Assembly: GCA_018970865.1 (NCBI GenBank)
Contig: JAGWVN010000023.1
Location: 1 to 41,502 of the forward strand
Length of the DNA stretch: 41,502 nucleotides
Source: Betaproteobacteria bacterium
GTDB taxonomy: Bacteria > Pseudomonadota > Gammaproteobacteria > Burkholderiales > Burkholderiaceae_E
Reading direction: 5' to 3'
Below, piece by piece: positions 32,939 through 41,502 of this stretch. The notes beneath the pieces were generated by a model that had not been told where the DNA came from, did not search any database, and saw only the letters and a list, made by a program, of their open reading frames with translations. Made by a program: the position numbers and the translations under genes. How positions within the stretch are numbered: position 1 is the stretch's first letter; every line of letters starts with the position of its first letter.

Positions 32939-33399
32939 CCCAGCCCGTTCCCACCCTGCCCGATGTCTGGTGGGAGGACCTTCAGCCCGGCAGCCACTGG
33001 CAGACCCGCTCGCGCACCATCACCGAGCCCGACCTGGTGGCCTGGCTGAACCTCACCTGGCTCACCGAGGAGCTCTTCACCAATCTCGCCGACCGCAGCG
33101 GCTCGGCGATCGAGGGCCGCTTCGTGCCCGGCGCGCTGGTGTTCTCGTTTGCCGAAGCGCTGACCCTGGGCGCGGTGCGCATCCACGGCATGGCCTTCCT
33201 GCGCTCGGAGGTGGATGTGAAGGCGCCGGTGTTCGTGGGCGACACCCTCCAGGTGCGCAGCCAGGTGGAGGAACTGCGGGCCACCGGCAAGCCCGATCGG
33301 GGCCTGTGCCGCACCCGCAACGAGGTCATCAACCAGCACGGTCAGACCGTGCAGGTGTACACCGCGCTGCGGATGATCCGCCGCCGGCCCGCGGCCTGA
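32935..33399 (+). CDS. MaoC-like hot-dog protein lacking the usual catalytic pair
   Basis: This 154-aa protein has the MaoC/hot-dog pattern: WWEDLQPGSHW at the N-terminus, a central helix region with GRFVPGALVFSFAEAL, and strands around FLRSEVDVKAPVFVGDTLQVRSQV. The segment where the Asp and His of hydratase 2 should lie reads LVAWLNLTWLTEELFTN, with neither residue at the expected spacing. It may therefore be a thioesterase-like or binding protein, or use other residues. It starts with ATG overlapping the preceding CoA-transferase stop by four bases, so it is part of that operon. It converges on the ABM-domain gene, 15 bp away. Confidence 0.85.
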   Translation: MTQPVPTLPDVWWEDLQPGSHWQTRSRTITEPDLVAWLNLTWLTEELFTNLADRSGSAIEGRFVPGALVFSFAEALTLGAVRIHGMAFLRSEVDVKAPVFVGDTLQVRSQVEELRATGKPDRGLCRTRNEVINQHGQTVQVYTALRMIRRRPAA

Positions 33400-33414
33400 C
33401 GGCGGGGGCCCGGT

Positions 33415-33705
33415 TCAGCCGAGCTCGCGCATGCGCAGCACCGAGGGCGGGCCGTCCATGAAGGCGCCCATCTCGCGGCCGAGCGAGCGGAAGTGGTCGG
33501 TGCCGCGGTGGTTCTTGAGCGCGTCGTCGTCCTTGTAGCGCTCCATGAACACATAGGTGAGCGGGTCGTCGCCCTTGCTGAGCGTGTAGAGCAGGCAGCC
33601 TGGCTCGTTGGCATTGACCGCGGCCACGAGCTTGAGGGCGACTGCCTCGAAGTCGGCCTCGTGGCCCTGCTTGACCTTGATGGTGGCGACGATGCTGTGG
33701 GTCAT
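33415..33705 (-). CDS. Antibiotic-biosynthesis-monooxygenase (ABM) domain protein
   Basis: This 96-aa protein covers a single dimeric alpha-beta barrel ABM domain. It opens with IVATIKVKQGHEADFEAVALKL, followed by NEPGCLLYTLSKGDDPLTYVFMERYKDDDALKNH and DHFRSLGREM. Such proteins include quinol monooxygenases (YgiN-like) and heme-degrading enzymes. I chose the ATG at 33705 because GGAGA lies four bases upstream. It is 58 bp downstream of the GST gene on the same strand, so the serC-GST-ABM set may be cotranscribed. The activity cannot be told from sequence. Confidence 0.88.
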   Translation of the reverse strand: MTHSIVATIKVKQGHEADFEAVALKLVAAVNANEPGCLLYTLSKGDDPLTYVFMERYKDDDALKNHRGTDHFRSLGREMGAFMDGPPSVLRMRELG

Positions 33706-33763
33706 GGTGTCTCCGTTGGCCTCTCTGACGGGCCGGTGGGGGGTGGGTGACTGGGGGGCGGAT

Positions 33764-34372
33764 TCAGGCGCGCGCCGTGGGCCGTGCCGAGACCTCGGCG
33801 AACCAGCGGCCGAGGTTGCCGAGTTCGGGCGGGATGACGGTACCGGTGTGCTTGCCGAGCAGCAGCGCGCACTGCGCGGTGATGTCGGCCACCGTGTAGC
33901 GCGGCCCGACGAAGAACGGCCGCGAGCCGATCTCGGCATCGAGCAGGCGCATGACCTCGAGGGCGCGCGCCCGCGCTACCTCGCCATAGGCGGGCACCTG
34001 CGGCCGGCGGCCCTGCCAGAACGGCGACAGGTGCACGAAGGCGTGCTGGATGGGCATCTGCAGCTCGAGCTCGAGGCGGCGGTTCCACATCTCGACCTGC
34101 GCGCGCTCCAGCGCGCTGGTGCCGAACAGCGGCGGGTCGGGCTGCAGCGCCTCGAAGTAGCGGCAGATGGCGATCGACTCGGTGAGCACGGTGCCGTCAT
34201 CGAGCTCGAGGGTGGGCATGGTGCCCAGCGGGTTGAGCGCGAGGTAGGCCGGCTGATGGTTCTCGCCGGTGCTCATGTCGACCTGCACGGTGGGCAGGCT
34301 GATGCCCTTCTCGGCCAGGAAGATGCGCAGCCGGCGCGGATTGGTGCCGGCCTTCAGGTCATGGAGCTTCAT
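33764..34372 (-). CDS. Glutathione S-transferase family protein
   Basis: This 202-aa GST has a thioredoxin-fold N-terminal domain (about 1-80) with [30 protein letters not shown], including the cis-Pro (M-P-T) and the glutathione-binding E-S pair. An all-helical C-terminal domain (about 85-200) follows, with the N-capping-box region [14 protein letters not shown]. The N-terminal [18 protein letters not shown] is typical of bacterial beta/theta-like GSTs. It would conjugate or reduce substrates with glutathione in the cytoplasm. Its ATG overlaps the serC stop by four bases, an unusual partnership. The ABM gene follows. Confidence 0.92.
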   Translation of the reverse strand: MKLHDLKAGTNPRRLRIFLAEKGISLPTVQVDMSTGENHQPAYLALNPLGTMPTLELDDGTVLTESIAICRYFEALQPDPPLFGTSALERAQVEMWNRRLELELQMPIQHAFVHLSPFWQGRRPQVPAYGEVARARALEVMRLLDAEIGSRPFFVGPRYTVADITAQCALLLGKHTGTVIPPELGNLGRWFAEVSARPTARA

Positions 34373-35484
34373 GCCTTCACCTGGTGGTAGGCCCACTCGA
34401 GCCAGGGCAGCATCAGGCGGATGTCGTCGGCCTGCACGGTGGCGCCGCACCAGAAGCGCAGCCCCGCCGGCGCGTCCTTGTAGGAGCCGCAGTCGAGGGC
34501 CACGCCCTCGGTCTCGAGCAGCTTCACCAGCTTCTTGACCTGGTCGGCGCTGAGGTCCAGCGACAGGCACACGCTGGTGCATGATCGGGTGGCGGGCTCT
34601 TCGGCCAGGAAGCGGATCCAGTCGTGGCGGGCGACGAAGTCCTCGAACAGCGCGAGATTGGCCTGCGAGCGGCGGATGAGCTCGGGCAGCCCGCCGATGC
34701 CATCGGCCCAGGCCAGCGCATCGAGGTAGTCCTCATTGGCCAGCATGGAGGGGGTGTTGATGGTGGCGCCCTCGAAGATCTCCTCGAGCAGCTTGCCGCC
34801 CTTGGTCATGCGGAAGATCTTGGGCAGCGGCCACGGCGGCTTGTAGGTCTCGAGGCGTTCCACCGCGCGCGGCGACAGCACCAGCATGCCGTGGGCGGCC
34901 TCGCCCCCGAGCGCCTTCTGCCACGAGAAGGTGCAGACGTCGATGCGGTCCCAGGGGATGTCCATGGCGAACACCGCGCTGGTGGCGTCGCACAGGGTGA
35001 GGCCGCCGCGGCTGGGGCTGATCCAGTGGCCGTCGGGCACGCGCACGCCGCTGGTGGTGCCGTTCCAGGTGAACACGATGTCGTGGTCGGGGTTGGCCTG
35101 GCCGAGGTCGGGCAGCCGGCCGTAGGGCGCGTTGAACAGGCGGGCGTCGGCGAGCTTGAGCTGCTTGACGATGTCGGTGGCCCAGCCTTCGCCGAAGGAC
35201 TCCCAGGTGAAGATGTCGACCGGCCGGGCGCCGAGCATCGACCACATCGCCATCTCGAAGGCGCCGGTGTCGGAGGCCGGGACGATGCCCACCCGGTAGC
35301 CCTCGGGAATGCCGAGGAGGCGCCGGGTCTCGGTGATGCTGCGCGCGAGGCGGGCCTTGCCGAGCGCGGAGCGGTGCGAGCGGCCGAGTGCGTCGGTGGG
35401 CAGCGCCGCGAGGCTGTAGCCGGGGCGCTTGGCGCAGGGGCCCGACGAGAAATGGGGGCTGGCGGGTTTGAGGGCGGGTTTCAA
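34369..35484 (-). CDS. serC: Phosphoserine aminotransferase, serC_2 (Methanosarcina/alphaproteobacterial) type
   Basis: This 371-aa fold-type I PLP enzyme converts 3-phosphohydroxypyruvate and glutamate to phosphoserine in serine biosynthesis. It begins [21 protein letters not shown], the diagnostic opening of this subtype, and has the Schiff-base Lys K190 in [32 protein letters not shown] follows. The start must be the TTG at 35484-35482, which matches the usual N-terminus exactly; no ATG is available. Betaproteobacteria more often carry the other SerC type near pheA/hisC, so this may be a second or exchanged copy. It is divergent from the helicase gene, with a strong hairpin in its leader, and overlaps the GST gene. 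Confidence 0.93.
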   Translation of the reverse strand: MKPALKPASPHFSSGPCAKRPGYSLAALPTDALGRSHRSALGKARLARSITETRRLLGIPEGYRVGIVPASDTGAFEMAMWSMLGARPVDIFTWESFGEGWATDIVKQLKLADARLFNAPYGRLPDLGQANPDHDIVFTWNGTTSGVRVPDGHWISPSRGGLTLCDATSAVFAMDIPWDRIDVCTFSWQKALGGEAAHGMLVLSPRAVERLETYKPPWPLPKIFRMTKGGKLLEEIFEGATINTPSMLANEDYLDALAWADGIGGLPELIRRSQANLALFEDFVARHDWIRFLAEEPATRSCTSVCLSLDLSADQVKKLVKLLETEGVALDCGSYKDAPAGLRFWCGATVQADDIRLMLPWLEWAYHQVKA

Positions 35485-35518
35485 GACGGACTTTCGGTGC
35501 GGACGAAGGAAGGCGGGC

Positions 35519-35540
35519 CCCGGGCAGCCGACTGCCCGGG
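35519..35540. promoter_or_regulatory. Perfect 9-bp inverted repeat between serC and uvrD
   Basis: CCCGGGCAG (35519-35527) and CTGCCCGGG (35532-35540) flank CCGA. It lies 35 bp upstream of the serC start codon and 57 bp upstream of the uvrD start codon. It could be an operator for both genes or a leader hairpin; there is no T-tract in either direction. Confidence 0.45.
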
Positions 35541-35550
35541 CAACCGCTGA

Positions 35551-35579
35551 TTATCCCGCAGTTCGGCGCTGTGTAGAAT
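35551..35579 (+). promoter_or_regulatory. Candidate sigma-70 promoter for uvrD
   Basis: TAGAAT (35574-35579) matches the -10 consensus at five of six positions. TTATCC (35551-35556), 17 bp upstream, is a weak -35. Transcription would start only about ten bases before the helicase ATG, and no Shine-Dalgarno is visible, so the mRNA may be nearly leaderless. Confidence 0.4.
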
Positions 35580-35596
35580 TCCAGTATCCATCTGTC

Positions 35597-37945
35597 ATGT
35601 CCTCGCTGCTCGCCCACCTGAACGCCCCCCAGCTCGCCGCGGTCACGCTGCCGGCCCAGCATGCGCTGATCCTGGCCGGCGCGGGCAGCGGCAAGACCCG
35701 GGTGCTCACCACCCGCATGGCCTGGCTGATCCAGACCGGGCAGGTCAGCCCGCTGGGCGTGCTCGCGGTCACCTTCACCAACAAGGCCGCGCGCGAGATG
35801 CTCACCCGGCTGTCGGCCATGCTGCCGGTCGCCACGCGGGGCATGTGGGTGGGCACCTTCCACGGCCTGTGCAACCGGCTGCTGCGCGCGCACCACCGCG
35901 ACGCCGGCCTGCCCCAGACCTTCCAGATCCTCGACTCGGCCGACCAGCTCGCCGCCATCAAGCGGCTGCTCAAGACCCTCAATGTCGATGACGAGAAGTT
36001 CCCGCCGCGCAACCTGGCCAGCTTCATCAACCATGCCAAGGAGGAGGGCCTGCGCGCCGGCGCGCTCGATGTCTCCGACGAGCACTCGCGGCGCTGCGCC
36101 GAGCTCTACGCCGCCTACGACGAGCAGTGCCAGCGCGAGGGCGTGGTCGACTTCGCCGAGCTGCTGCTGCGCAGCTACGAGCTGCTCAGCCGCCACGAGC
36201 TGCTGCGCGAGCACTACCAGCGCCGCTTCGCGCACATCCTGGTCGACGAGTTCCAGGACACCAACACCCTGCAGTACCGCTGGCTGAAGCTGCTCGCCGG
36301 CGGCGGCGCCTCGGTGTTCGCGGTGGGCGACGACGACCAGAGCATCTACGCCTTTCGCGGCGCCAATGTCGGCAACATGGCCGCCTTCGAACGCGAGTTC
36401 CGGGTCGGCAACCTGATCAAGCTCGAGCAGAACTACCGTTCGCACGGCCACATCCTCGACTGCGCCAACGCCCTCATCCGCCACAACGCGCGCCGTCTCG
36501 GCAAGGAGCTCTGGACCGAGGCCGGCGAGGGCGAGCCGGTGCGCGTGCACGAGGCCTTCTCCGACGGCCACGAGGCGCAGTGGCTGCTCGAGGAGCTGCG
36601 CAGCCTGGTGGCCGAGGGCTGGTCGCGGGCCGATGTCGCAGTGCTGTACCGATCCAACGCGCAGTCTCGCGTCATCGAGCACGCGCTCTTCTCGGCCGGC
36701 GTGCCCTACCGGGTCTACGGTGGGCTGCGCTTCTTCGAGCGGGCCGAGGTCAAGCACGCCCTGGCCTACCTGCGCCTGGTGGCCAACCCCGATGACGACG
36801 GCGCCTTCCTGCGGGTGGTCAATCTGCCGGCCCGCGGCATCGGCGCGCGCTCCGTGGAGCAACTGCAGGACGCCGCCCGCGCCGGCGGCACCAGCCTGTA
36901 CCGCGCGGTGGCCGGCCTGCCCGGCGCGGCCGGGGCGCGGCTGTCAGGCTTCACCCGCCTGATCGACGCCCTGGCCAGCGAGACCCGGGCGCTGCCCCTG
37001 CCCGAGGCGGTGAGCCACGTGGTCGAGCGCAGCGGGCTGGTCGCGCACTACCAGGCCGAGAAGGAAGGCGCCGAGCGTCTCGAGAACCTGCGCGAGCTGG
37101 TCGCCGCCGCCTCCGCCTTCCTGGCCGAGGAAGGCCTGGGCCAGGATGTGCCCGCCGACCTCGGCGCGGCCCGCGCCGCGGCGCCCGACGAGGCTGCCGG
37201 CGCCGACGGGGCAGGGGCCGAGCCGACGGTGCTCGGCCCGGCCGCGCCGGGCGCGGTCGCCCTCACCCCGCTGGCGGGCTTTCTCGCGCACGCCTCCCTC
37301 GAGGCCGGCGAGAACCAGGCTGCCGAGGGCACCGATGCCGTCCAGCTCATGACCGTGCACTCCGCCAAGGGCCTGGAGTTCGATGCGGTCTTCATCACCG
37401 GCCTGGAAGAGGGCCTCTTCCCGCACGAGAACGCCGCCAGCGAGCCCGACGGCCTCGAGGAGGAGCGCCGGCTGATGTATGTGGCCATCACCCGCGCGCG
37501 CAAGCGGCTGTACCTCTCGCTGGCCCAGACCCGCATGCTGCACGGCCAGACCCGCTACAACCTGCGCTCGCGCTTCCTCGAGGAGTTGCCCGAGGCGAGC
37601 CTGAAGTGGCTCACGCCCCGCCAGTCGCCGCGTCAGGCCGCGTGGCAGGAGGGCTGGGGTGCCGCCTGGGAGGGCACGCCGCGCCGCGCCGCGCCGGTGC
37701 TGTCGGCGGCGGCGCTGCGCCTCACCGACACCGGCCGGCCCGACGCCGCCTCGCAGCGGGCCGCGCATGCGCTGGACCGCGGCATCGCCTGGCGGGTGGG
37801 CCAGTCGGTGGCGCATGCCCGATTCGGCGAAGGCGTGATCGTCAACCTCGAGGGCCGCGGCGACGATGCCCGGGCCCAGATCAACTTCGGGCCCGAGGGC
37901 GTGAAGTGGCTGGCGCTGGCGGTGGCCAGGCTCACGCCCCTCTAG
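35597..37945 (+). CDS. uvrD: UvrD/PcrA-type superfamily 1 ATP-dependent DNA helicase
   Basis: This 782-aa 3'-5' helicase has the full set of SF1A motifs. LNAPQLAAV is the Q motif, AGAGSGKT (27-34, K33) is Walker A, and TFTNKAAREM is motif Ia. LVDEFQDTN (D217-E218) is Walker B, VGDDDQSIYAFRGAN is motif III, LEQNYRS is motif IV, TVHSAKGLEFDAVFI is motif V, and YVAITRARKRLYLS is motif VI. A low-complexity Ala/Gly/Pro insert lies at about 520-560. The C-terminal tail VGQSVAHARFGEGVIVNLEG resembles the Tudor-like end of UvrD/PcrA. It acts in excision and mismatch repair. The ATG at 35597 is chosen by conservation of the N-terminus. Confidence 0.96.
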   Translation: MSSLLAHLNAPQLAAVTLPAQHALILAGAGSGKTRVLTTRMAWLIQTGQVSPLGVLAVTFTNKAAREMLTRLSAMLPVATRGMWVGTFHGLCNRLLRAHHRDAGLPQTFQILDSADQLAAIKRLLKTLNVDDEKFPPRNLASFINHAKEEGLRAGALDVSDEHSRRCAELYAAYDEQCQREGVVDFAELLLRSYELLSRHELLREHYQRRFAHILVDEFQDTNTLQYRWLKLLAGGGASVFAVGDDDQSIYAFRGANVGNMAAFEREFRVGNLIKLEQNYRSHGHILDCANALIRHNARRLGKELWTEAGEGEPVRVHEAFSDGHEAQWLLEELRSLVAEGWSRADVAVLYRSNAQSRVIEHALFSAGVPYRVYGGLRFFERAEVKHALAYLRLVANPDDDGAFLRVVNLPARGIGARSVEQLQDAARAGGTSLYRAVAGLPGAAGARLSGFTRLIDALASETRALPLPEAVSHVVERSGLVAHYQAEKEGAERLENLRELVAAASAFLAEEGLGQDVPADLGAARAAAPDEAAGADGAGAEPTVLGPAAPGAVALTPLAGFLAHASLEAGENQAAEGTDAVQLMTVHSAKGLEFDAVFITGLEEGLFPHENAASEPDGLEEERRLMYVAITRARKRLYLSLAQTRMLHGQTRYNLRSRFLEELPEASLKWLTPRQSPRQAAWQEGWGAAWEGTPRRAAPVLSAAALRLTDTGRPDAASQRAAHALDRGIAWRVGQSVAHARFGEGVIVNLEGRGDDARAQINFGPEGVKWLALAVARLTPL

Positions 37946-37966
37946 GCGGCGCCGGGCGCCCGGGGT

Positions 37967-38752
37967 TCAGTCGCGAACCACATCGCGCCAGGTGGCCCAG
38001 AACGAACAGTAGAGCGCGGTGAGCACCACCAGCGAGGTGGGCGAGAGCACCAGCGACATCAGCAGCGGCGAGCCGCCCAGCACCAGCTTGAGCATCTGGA
38101 TGCCCAGAGAGGCCAGCAGGGCCACGGCGAACCAGGCGGCGGCGTACTGCAGGAAGGCCCAGCGGTTTCGCATCACCGCGGCGATGCTGAAGAACATCGC
38201 CTTGAGCGGCGGCAGTCCGTGCCAGGCGCAGAAGAGCGGCGCGAACCACAGGCCCATCTGCACCGGGGTGTAGGCCAGCAGGAACAGCACCGAGGCCCAC
38301 AGCAGCGAGCTTTCCTGAAGCGAGGGGTCGTCGCTGTTCGCCTGGCCGGTGGCGATGCGCAGCAGCGTGCCGTCGTCGGCGAGCGAGGCCAGCGCCAGCG
38401 CCACCAGGGTGCTGACCGCGTTGATCACGCCCAGCACCAGCAGTCCGCGCCAGCGGGCGCGCACCGGTTCGCGCAGCGCGGCGAAGAGCATCTGCGGCAC
38501 CGGATGCTCGCCGCTGCCCGCCGGGCCTGCGCCCGCGGCGGCCCGTGCCGCATGCATCACGCCCACCGACAGCACGGGCGTGAGCAGCATCGGCGCGAAG
38601 GGTCCGATCAGCGGCACCAGCGTGGCCATCATCAGCACCAGCAGGTAGAGGAAGCACAGCGCCAGCAGCGCCATCGGGGACCGGCGCAGCAGCCGGAACC
38701 CGTCCAGCACCCAGGTCCGGCCGGTGGCCGCGGGCAGCGTCTGGACCTGCAT
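37967..38752 (-). CDS. BPSS1780-family integral membrane protein
   Basis: This 261-aa protein is mostly hydrophobic, with about six helices: roughly 28-55 (ALLALCFLYLLVLMMATLVPLIGPFAPMLL), 57-75, 105-125, 152-172, 195-220 and 225-250. A short cytoplasmic N-terminus precedes them. The pattern matches the BPSS1780 family found mainly in betaproteobacteria, which has no defined function. It starts one base into the end of the homoserine kinase gene (TGATG), so the two are translationally coupled. It converges on uvrD with 21 bp between. I infer an inner-membrane location; no catalytic motif is visible. Confidence 0.88.
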   Translation of the reverse strand: MQVQTLPAATGRTWVLDGFRLLRRSPMALLALCFLYLLVLMMATLVPLIGPFAPMLLTPVLSVGVMHAARAAAGAGPAGSGEHPVPQMLFAALREPVRARWRGLLVLGVINAVSTLVALALASLADDGTLLRIATGQANSDDPSLQESSLLWASVLFLLAYTPVQMGLWFAPLFCAWHGLPPLKAMFFSIAAVMRNRWAFLQYAAAWFAVALLASLGIQMLKLVLGGSPLLMSLVLSPTSLVVLTALYCSFWATWRDVVRD

Positions 38753-39714
38753 CAGTCGTCTCCGGTCAGCACGCCCGGGCTCTCGCGCCGGGCCAGCAGG
38801 ATCCGCTCGAAGTGGCCGGGATCCTTGGGTGTGACCATCTCCGCCGGTCGGGGCAGGTGCAGGTCGAACAGGCGCGACAGCCAGAAGCGCAGCGCGGCGG
38901 CCCGCAGCATCAGCGGCCAGGCCTCGTGTTCGGCCGGCAGCGGCTCGCGCCCCGCGCGGTAGGCCGCGAGCAGCGCCGACAGGCGGGGCGGATCGAAGCG
39001 GCCGGTGGCGTCATCGACGCACCAGTCGTTGCAGGTGACCGCGAGGTCGAACAGCCAGGTGTCGCAGCCGGCGAAGTAGAAGTCGATCACCCCGCCCAGG
39101 GCATCGCCTTCGAAGAGGGCGTTGTCGCGGAACAGGTCGGCGTGCACGGCGCTGCGCGGCAGACCGCGACAGACCGCGCTGTCGGCAAAGCGCTGCTGCT
39201 GCGCGATCTCGTCGGCGAGCAGGGCGCGGGCCGCATCGGGGAGGAAGGGCGCCACCTTCGGCGCGGTCTCCAGCCACCAGGGCAGGCCGCGCAGGTTGGG
39301 CAGATCGCCGGCATAGTCGCGGGCGGCCAGATGCATGCGCGCCAGCACCGCGCCGATCTGCGCGCAGTGGGCGGCGCCGGGCGCCACCAGCGCCCGGCCG
39401 CTCAGCCGGCTGACCAGCGCCGCGGGCTTGCCGGCCAGCGTGCCGAGCAGCGCGCCCTGCCGGTCAGGCATCGGATCGGGGCAGGGAATGCCGCGCGCCG
39501 CGAGGTGGCGCATCAGGCCCAGATAGAAGGGCAGCTGGGCGTGCGACAGGCGCTCGAACAGCGTGAGCACGAAGCGCCCGCGATCGGTGTCGACGAAGAA
39601 GTTGCTGTTCTCGATGCCCGAGGCGATGCCCTCGTGGCTGACGAGCTGACCGAGGTCGAAGCCGGCGAGCCACTGCGCGAGCTCGGGGCGGTTTACCGGC
39701 GTGAAGACGGCCAT
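38752..39714 (-). CDS. thrB: Homoserine kinase, aminoglycoside-phosphotransferase fold
   Basis: This 320-aa kinase phosphorylates homoserine in threonine biosynthesis. It belongs to the choline-kinase/APH-like ThrB found in many proteobacteria, not the GHMP-type ThrB of E. coli. The N-terminus MAVFTPVNRPELAQWL is diagnostic. SGIENSNFFVDTDRGRFVLTLFE forms the ATP lobe, HADLFRDN (191-198) is the catalytic loop with D193, and GVIDFYFAG holds the metal-binding D211. I chose the ATG at 39714; an upstream start at 39813 adds 33 unconserved residues. A minus-strand TATGCT (39814-39809) may be its -10. It is followed by the BPSS1780-family gene with a one-base overlap. Confidence 0.95.
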   Translation of the reverse strand: MAVFTPVNRPELAQWLAGFDLGQLVSHEGIASGIENSNFFVDTDRGRFVLTLFERLSHAQLPFYLGLMRHLAARGIPCPDPMPDRQGALLGTLAGKPAALVSRLSGRALVAPGAAHCAQIGAVLARMHLAARDYAGDLPNLRGLPWWLETAPKVAPFLPDAARALLADEIAQQQRFADSAVCRGLPRSAVHADLFRDNALFEGDALGGVIDFYFAGCDTWLFDLAVTCNDWCVDDATGRFDPPRLSALLAAYRAGREPLPAEHEAWPLMLRAAALRFWLSRLFDLHLPRPAEMVTPKDPGHFERILLARRESPGVLTGDD

Positions 39715-39808
39715 GGGACGGCAGGGTGGGGCGGGTTGGCCGGCGGGCGGGCCGGCGAGATCGAGCGCCCGGCGCAGGCGGCGGCGTGCCGGCGCGCGAG
39801 GCGCGGCG

Positions 39809-39814
39809 AGCATA
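39809..39814 (-). promoter_or_regulatory. Possible -10 element TATGCT before thrB
   Basis: Read on the minus strand, CTATGCTC lies 95 bp upstream of the thrB start in the 158-bp gap after the LOG gene. No clear -35 is seen. It is listed mainly because the same hexamer precedes two other genes here. Confidence 0.22.
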
Positions 39815-39872
39815 GCAGAGATGCGGGCGGCCGGCGGCGAGTGCTGCCGCTGTTCGCGGTGGTCGCGGCCGG

Positions 39873-40605
<733 letters not shown>

Positions 40606-40607
<2 letters not shown>

Positions 40608-41502
40608 GACTGAACAGACGCTCCTGCTGGTCGACGGATCGAGTTTCCTGTACCGGGCCTTCCACGCCCTGCCCGACATGCGCAGTCCGTCAGGCGAGCC
40701 CACCGGGGCGGTCTACGGCATCGTGGGGATGCTAAGGCGTCTGCGCAGCGACGGCAAACTCGGCGGCGGCGCGACGCTCGGCGCCGTGATCTTCGATGCC
40801 CCCGGCAAGACCTTCCGCGACGACTGGTACCCGCAGTACAAGGCCAACCGGGCCTCGATGCCCCCGGACCTCGCCCGTCAGATCCCGGTCATCCACGAGC
40901 TGGTGCGGGCGCTGGGATGGCCGCTGCTCGCCCCGCCGGGGGTGGAGGCCGACGATGTCATCGGCACCCTGGCCCGCCGCGCCGCCGAGCGGCGCATGAA
41001 CACGCTGGTGGCCACCGGCGACAAGGACCTCGCCCAGCTGGTCGACGAGCGCACGGTGCTGGTCAACACCATGACCGCCCAGGGCGGCCCGCCCGAGCGG
41101 CTCGACCCCGAGGGCGTGCTGGCCAAGTTCGGCGTGCCGCCCGGGCAGATCATCGACTGGCTCTCGCTGGTCGGCGATGCGGTCGACAATGTGCCGGGCG
41201 TGGCCAAGGTCGGCCCCAAGACCGCGGTCAAGTGGCTGCAGCAGTACGGCTCGCTCGACGGCGTGATCGCCCACGCGGCCGAGATCGGCGGGGTGGTCGG
41301 CCAGAACCTGCGCGATGCCCTCGACTGGCTGCCCACCGCGCGCCGGCTGGTCACGGTGCTCACCGACTGCGATCTTTCCGGTCACCTCGAGGGCTTCGAG
41401 GCGCCGCTCGCGCTGCGCGACGAAGACCCGCAGGCCCTGCGCGAGCTCTTCACCCGCTGCGGATTTCGCACCTGGCTGCGCGAGCTCGATGGCGCCGCGG
41501 GC
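40606..41502 (+). CDS. polA: DNA polymerase I, 5' part (5'-3' exonuclease domain)
   Basis: The visible 299 codons cover the N-terminal 5'-3' exonuclease/flap endonuclease domain; the polymerase part lies beyond the window. The metal-binding motifs are all present: LLLVDGSSFLYRAFHALP (D10), FDAPGKTFRDDWYPQYKANR, PGVEADDVIGTLAR, ATGDKDLAQLVDE and SLVGDAVDNVPGVAKVGPKTA. The enzyme removes RNA primers and fills gaps in replication and repair. The ATG at 40606 fits the family N-terminus; a GTG two codons upstream is possible. No good Shine-Dalgarno is seen (GGTGG only two bases away), and the gene starts inside the divergent LOG gene's start codon, so its promoter must lie within LOG coding sequence. 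Confidence 0.97.

Noticed and set aside
21157-33399. Genomic island or transferred segment
   Set aside because: Codon use, G+C and the ACGT depletion are the same as in the housekeeping block, and no integrase, tRNA, direct repeats or insertion sequence flank it.

Overview
The window is about 70% G+C, densely packed, and almost entirely protein-coding. I infer a betaproteobacterium, most likely order Burkholderiales. The pointers are two Bug-type solute receptors, four class III (CaiB/BaiF) CoA-transferases, a BPSS1780-family membrane protein, and a housekeeping block uvrD / BPSS1780 / thrB / LOG / polA whose order I recall from that group. I see no rRNA, tRNA, transposase, integrase, phage gene or CRISPR array.

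Layout. 1-9187 is an accessory oxidative-catabolism region: an FAD amine/amino-acid oxidoreductase (cut by the window edge), a VOC protein plus a nitronate-monooxygenase-like flavoprotein, an IclR regulator followed by a lone CoxL-type molybdenum hydroxylase subunit, an MFS transporter and a class III omega-aminotransferase. 9343-15015 is a czcCBA-type metal-efflux operon read leftward. 15171-17959 is a divergent CoA-transferase / aldehyde dehydrogenase pair. 18062-21002 holds two MFS exporters. 21157-26871 is a tight five-gene operon: molybdopterin oxidoreductase, CoA-transferase, Bug receptor, NylB-like serine hydrolase and a small unknown protein. 26909-30313 (leftward: Bug receptor, MaoC hydratase, TPR/glycosyltransferase-like protein) is divergent from 30498-33399 (rightward: two overlapping CoA-transferases and a MaoC-like protein). 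33415-41502 is mostly housekeeping: ABM-domain protein, GST, phosphoserine aminotransferase, UvrD helicase, membrane protein, homoserine kinase, LOG protein and the 5' part of polA.

How the genes fit together (inference). The catabolic genes look like modules for uptake of organic acids (Bug receptors, MFS), CoA activation by transfer (CaiB/BaiF), hydration (MaoC), hydrolysis (NylB-like) and oxidation (molybdoenzymes, ALDH, flavoproteins). No substrate can be read from sequence, and no TctA/TctB permease subunits, ligase, thiolase or lyase is present to close a pathway.

Most unusual signals: (i) the tetranucleotide ACGT is almost absent (six by eye, against roughly 110 expected from composition); (ii) two adjacent RNA hairpins with complementary loops at 2912-2983 in the only long non-coding gap; (iii) a 14-bp tandem repeat at 7553-7646 that supplies the start codon of an MFS gene; (iv) the five-gene molybdoenzyme/CoA-transferase/hydrolase operon; (v) polA and its divergent neighbour sharing the bases of their start codons. 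Gaps not listed as features are under 300 bp, and I saw nothing firm in them.
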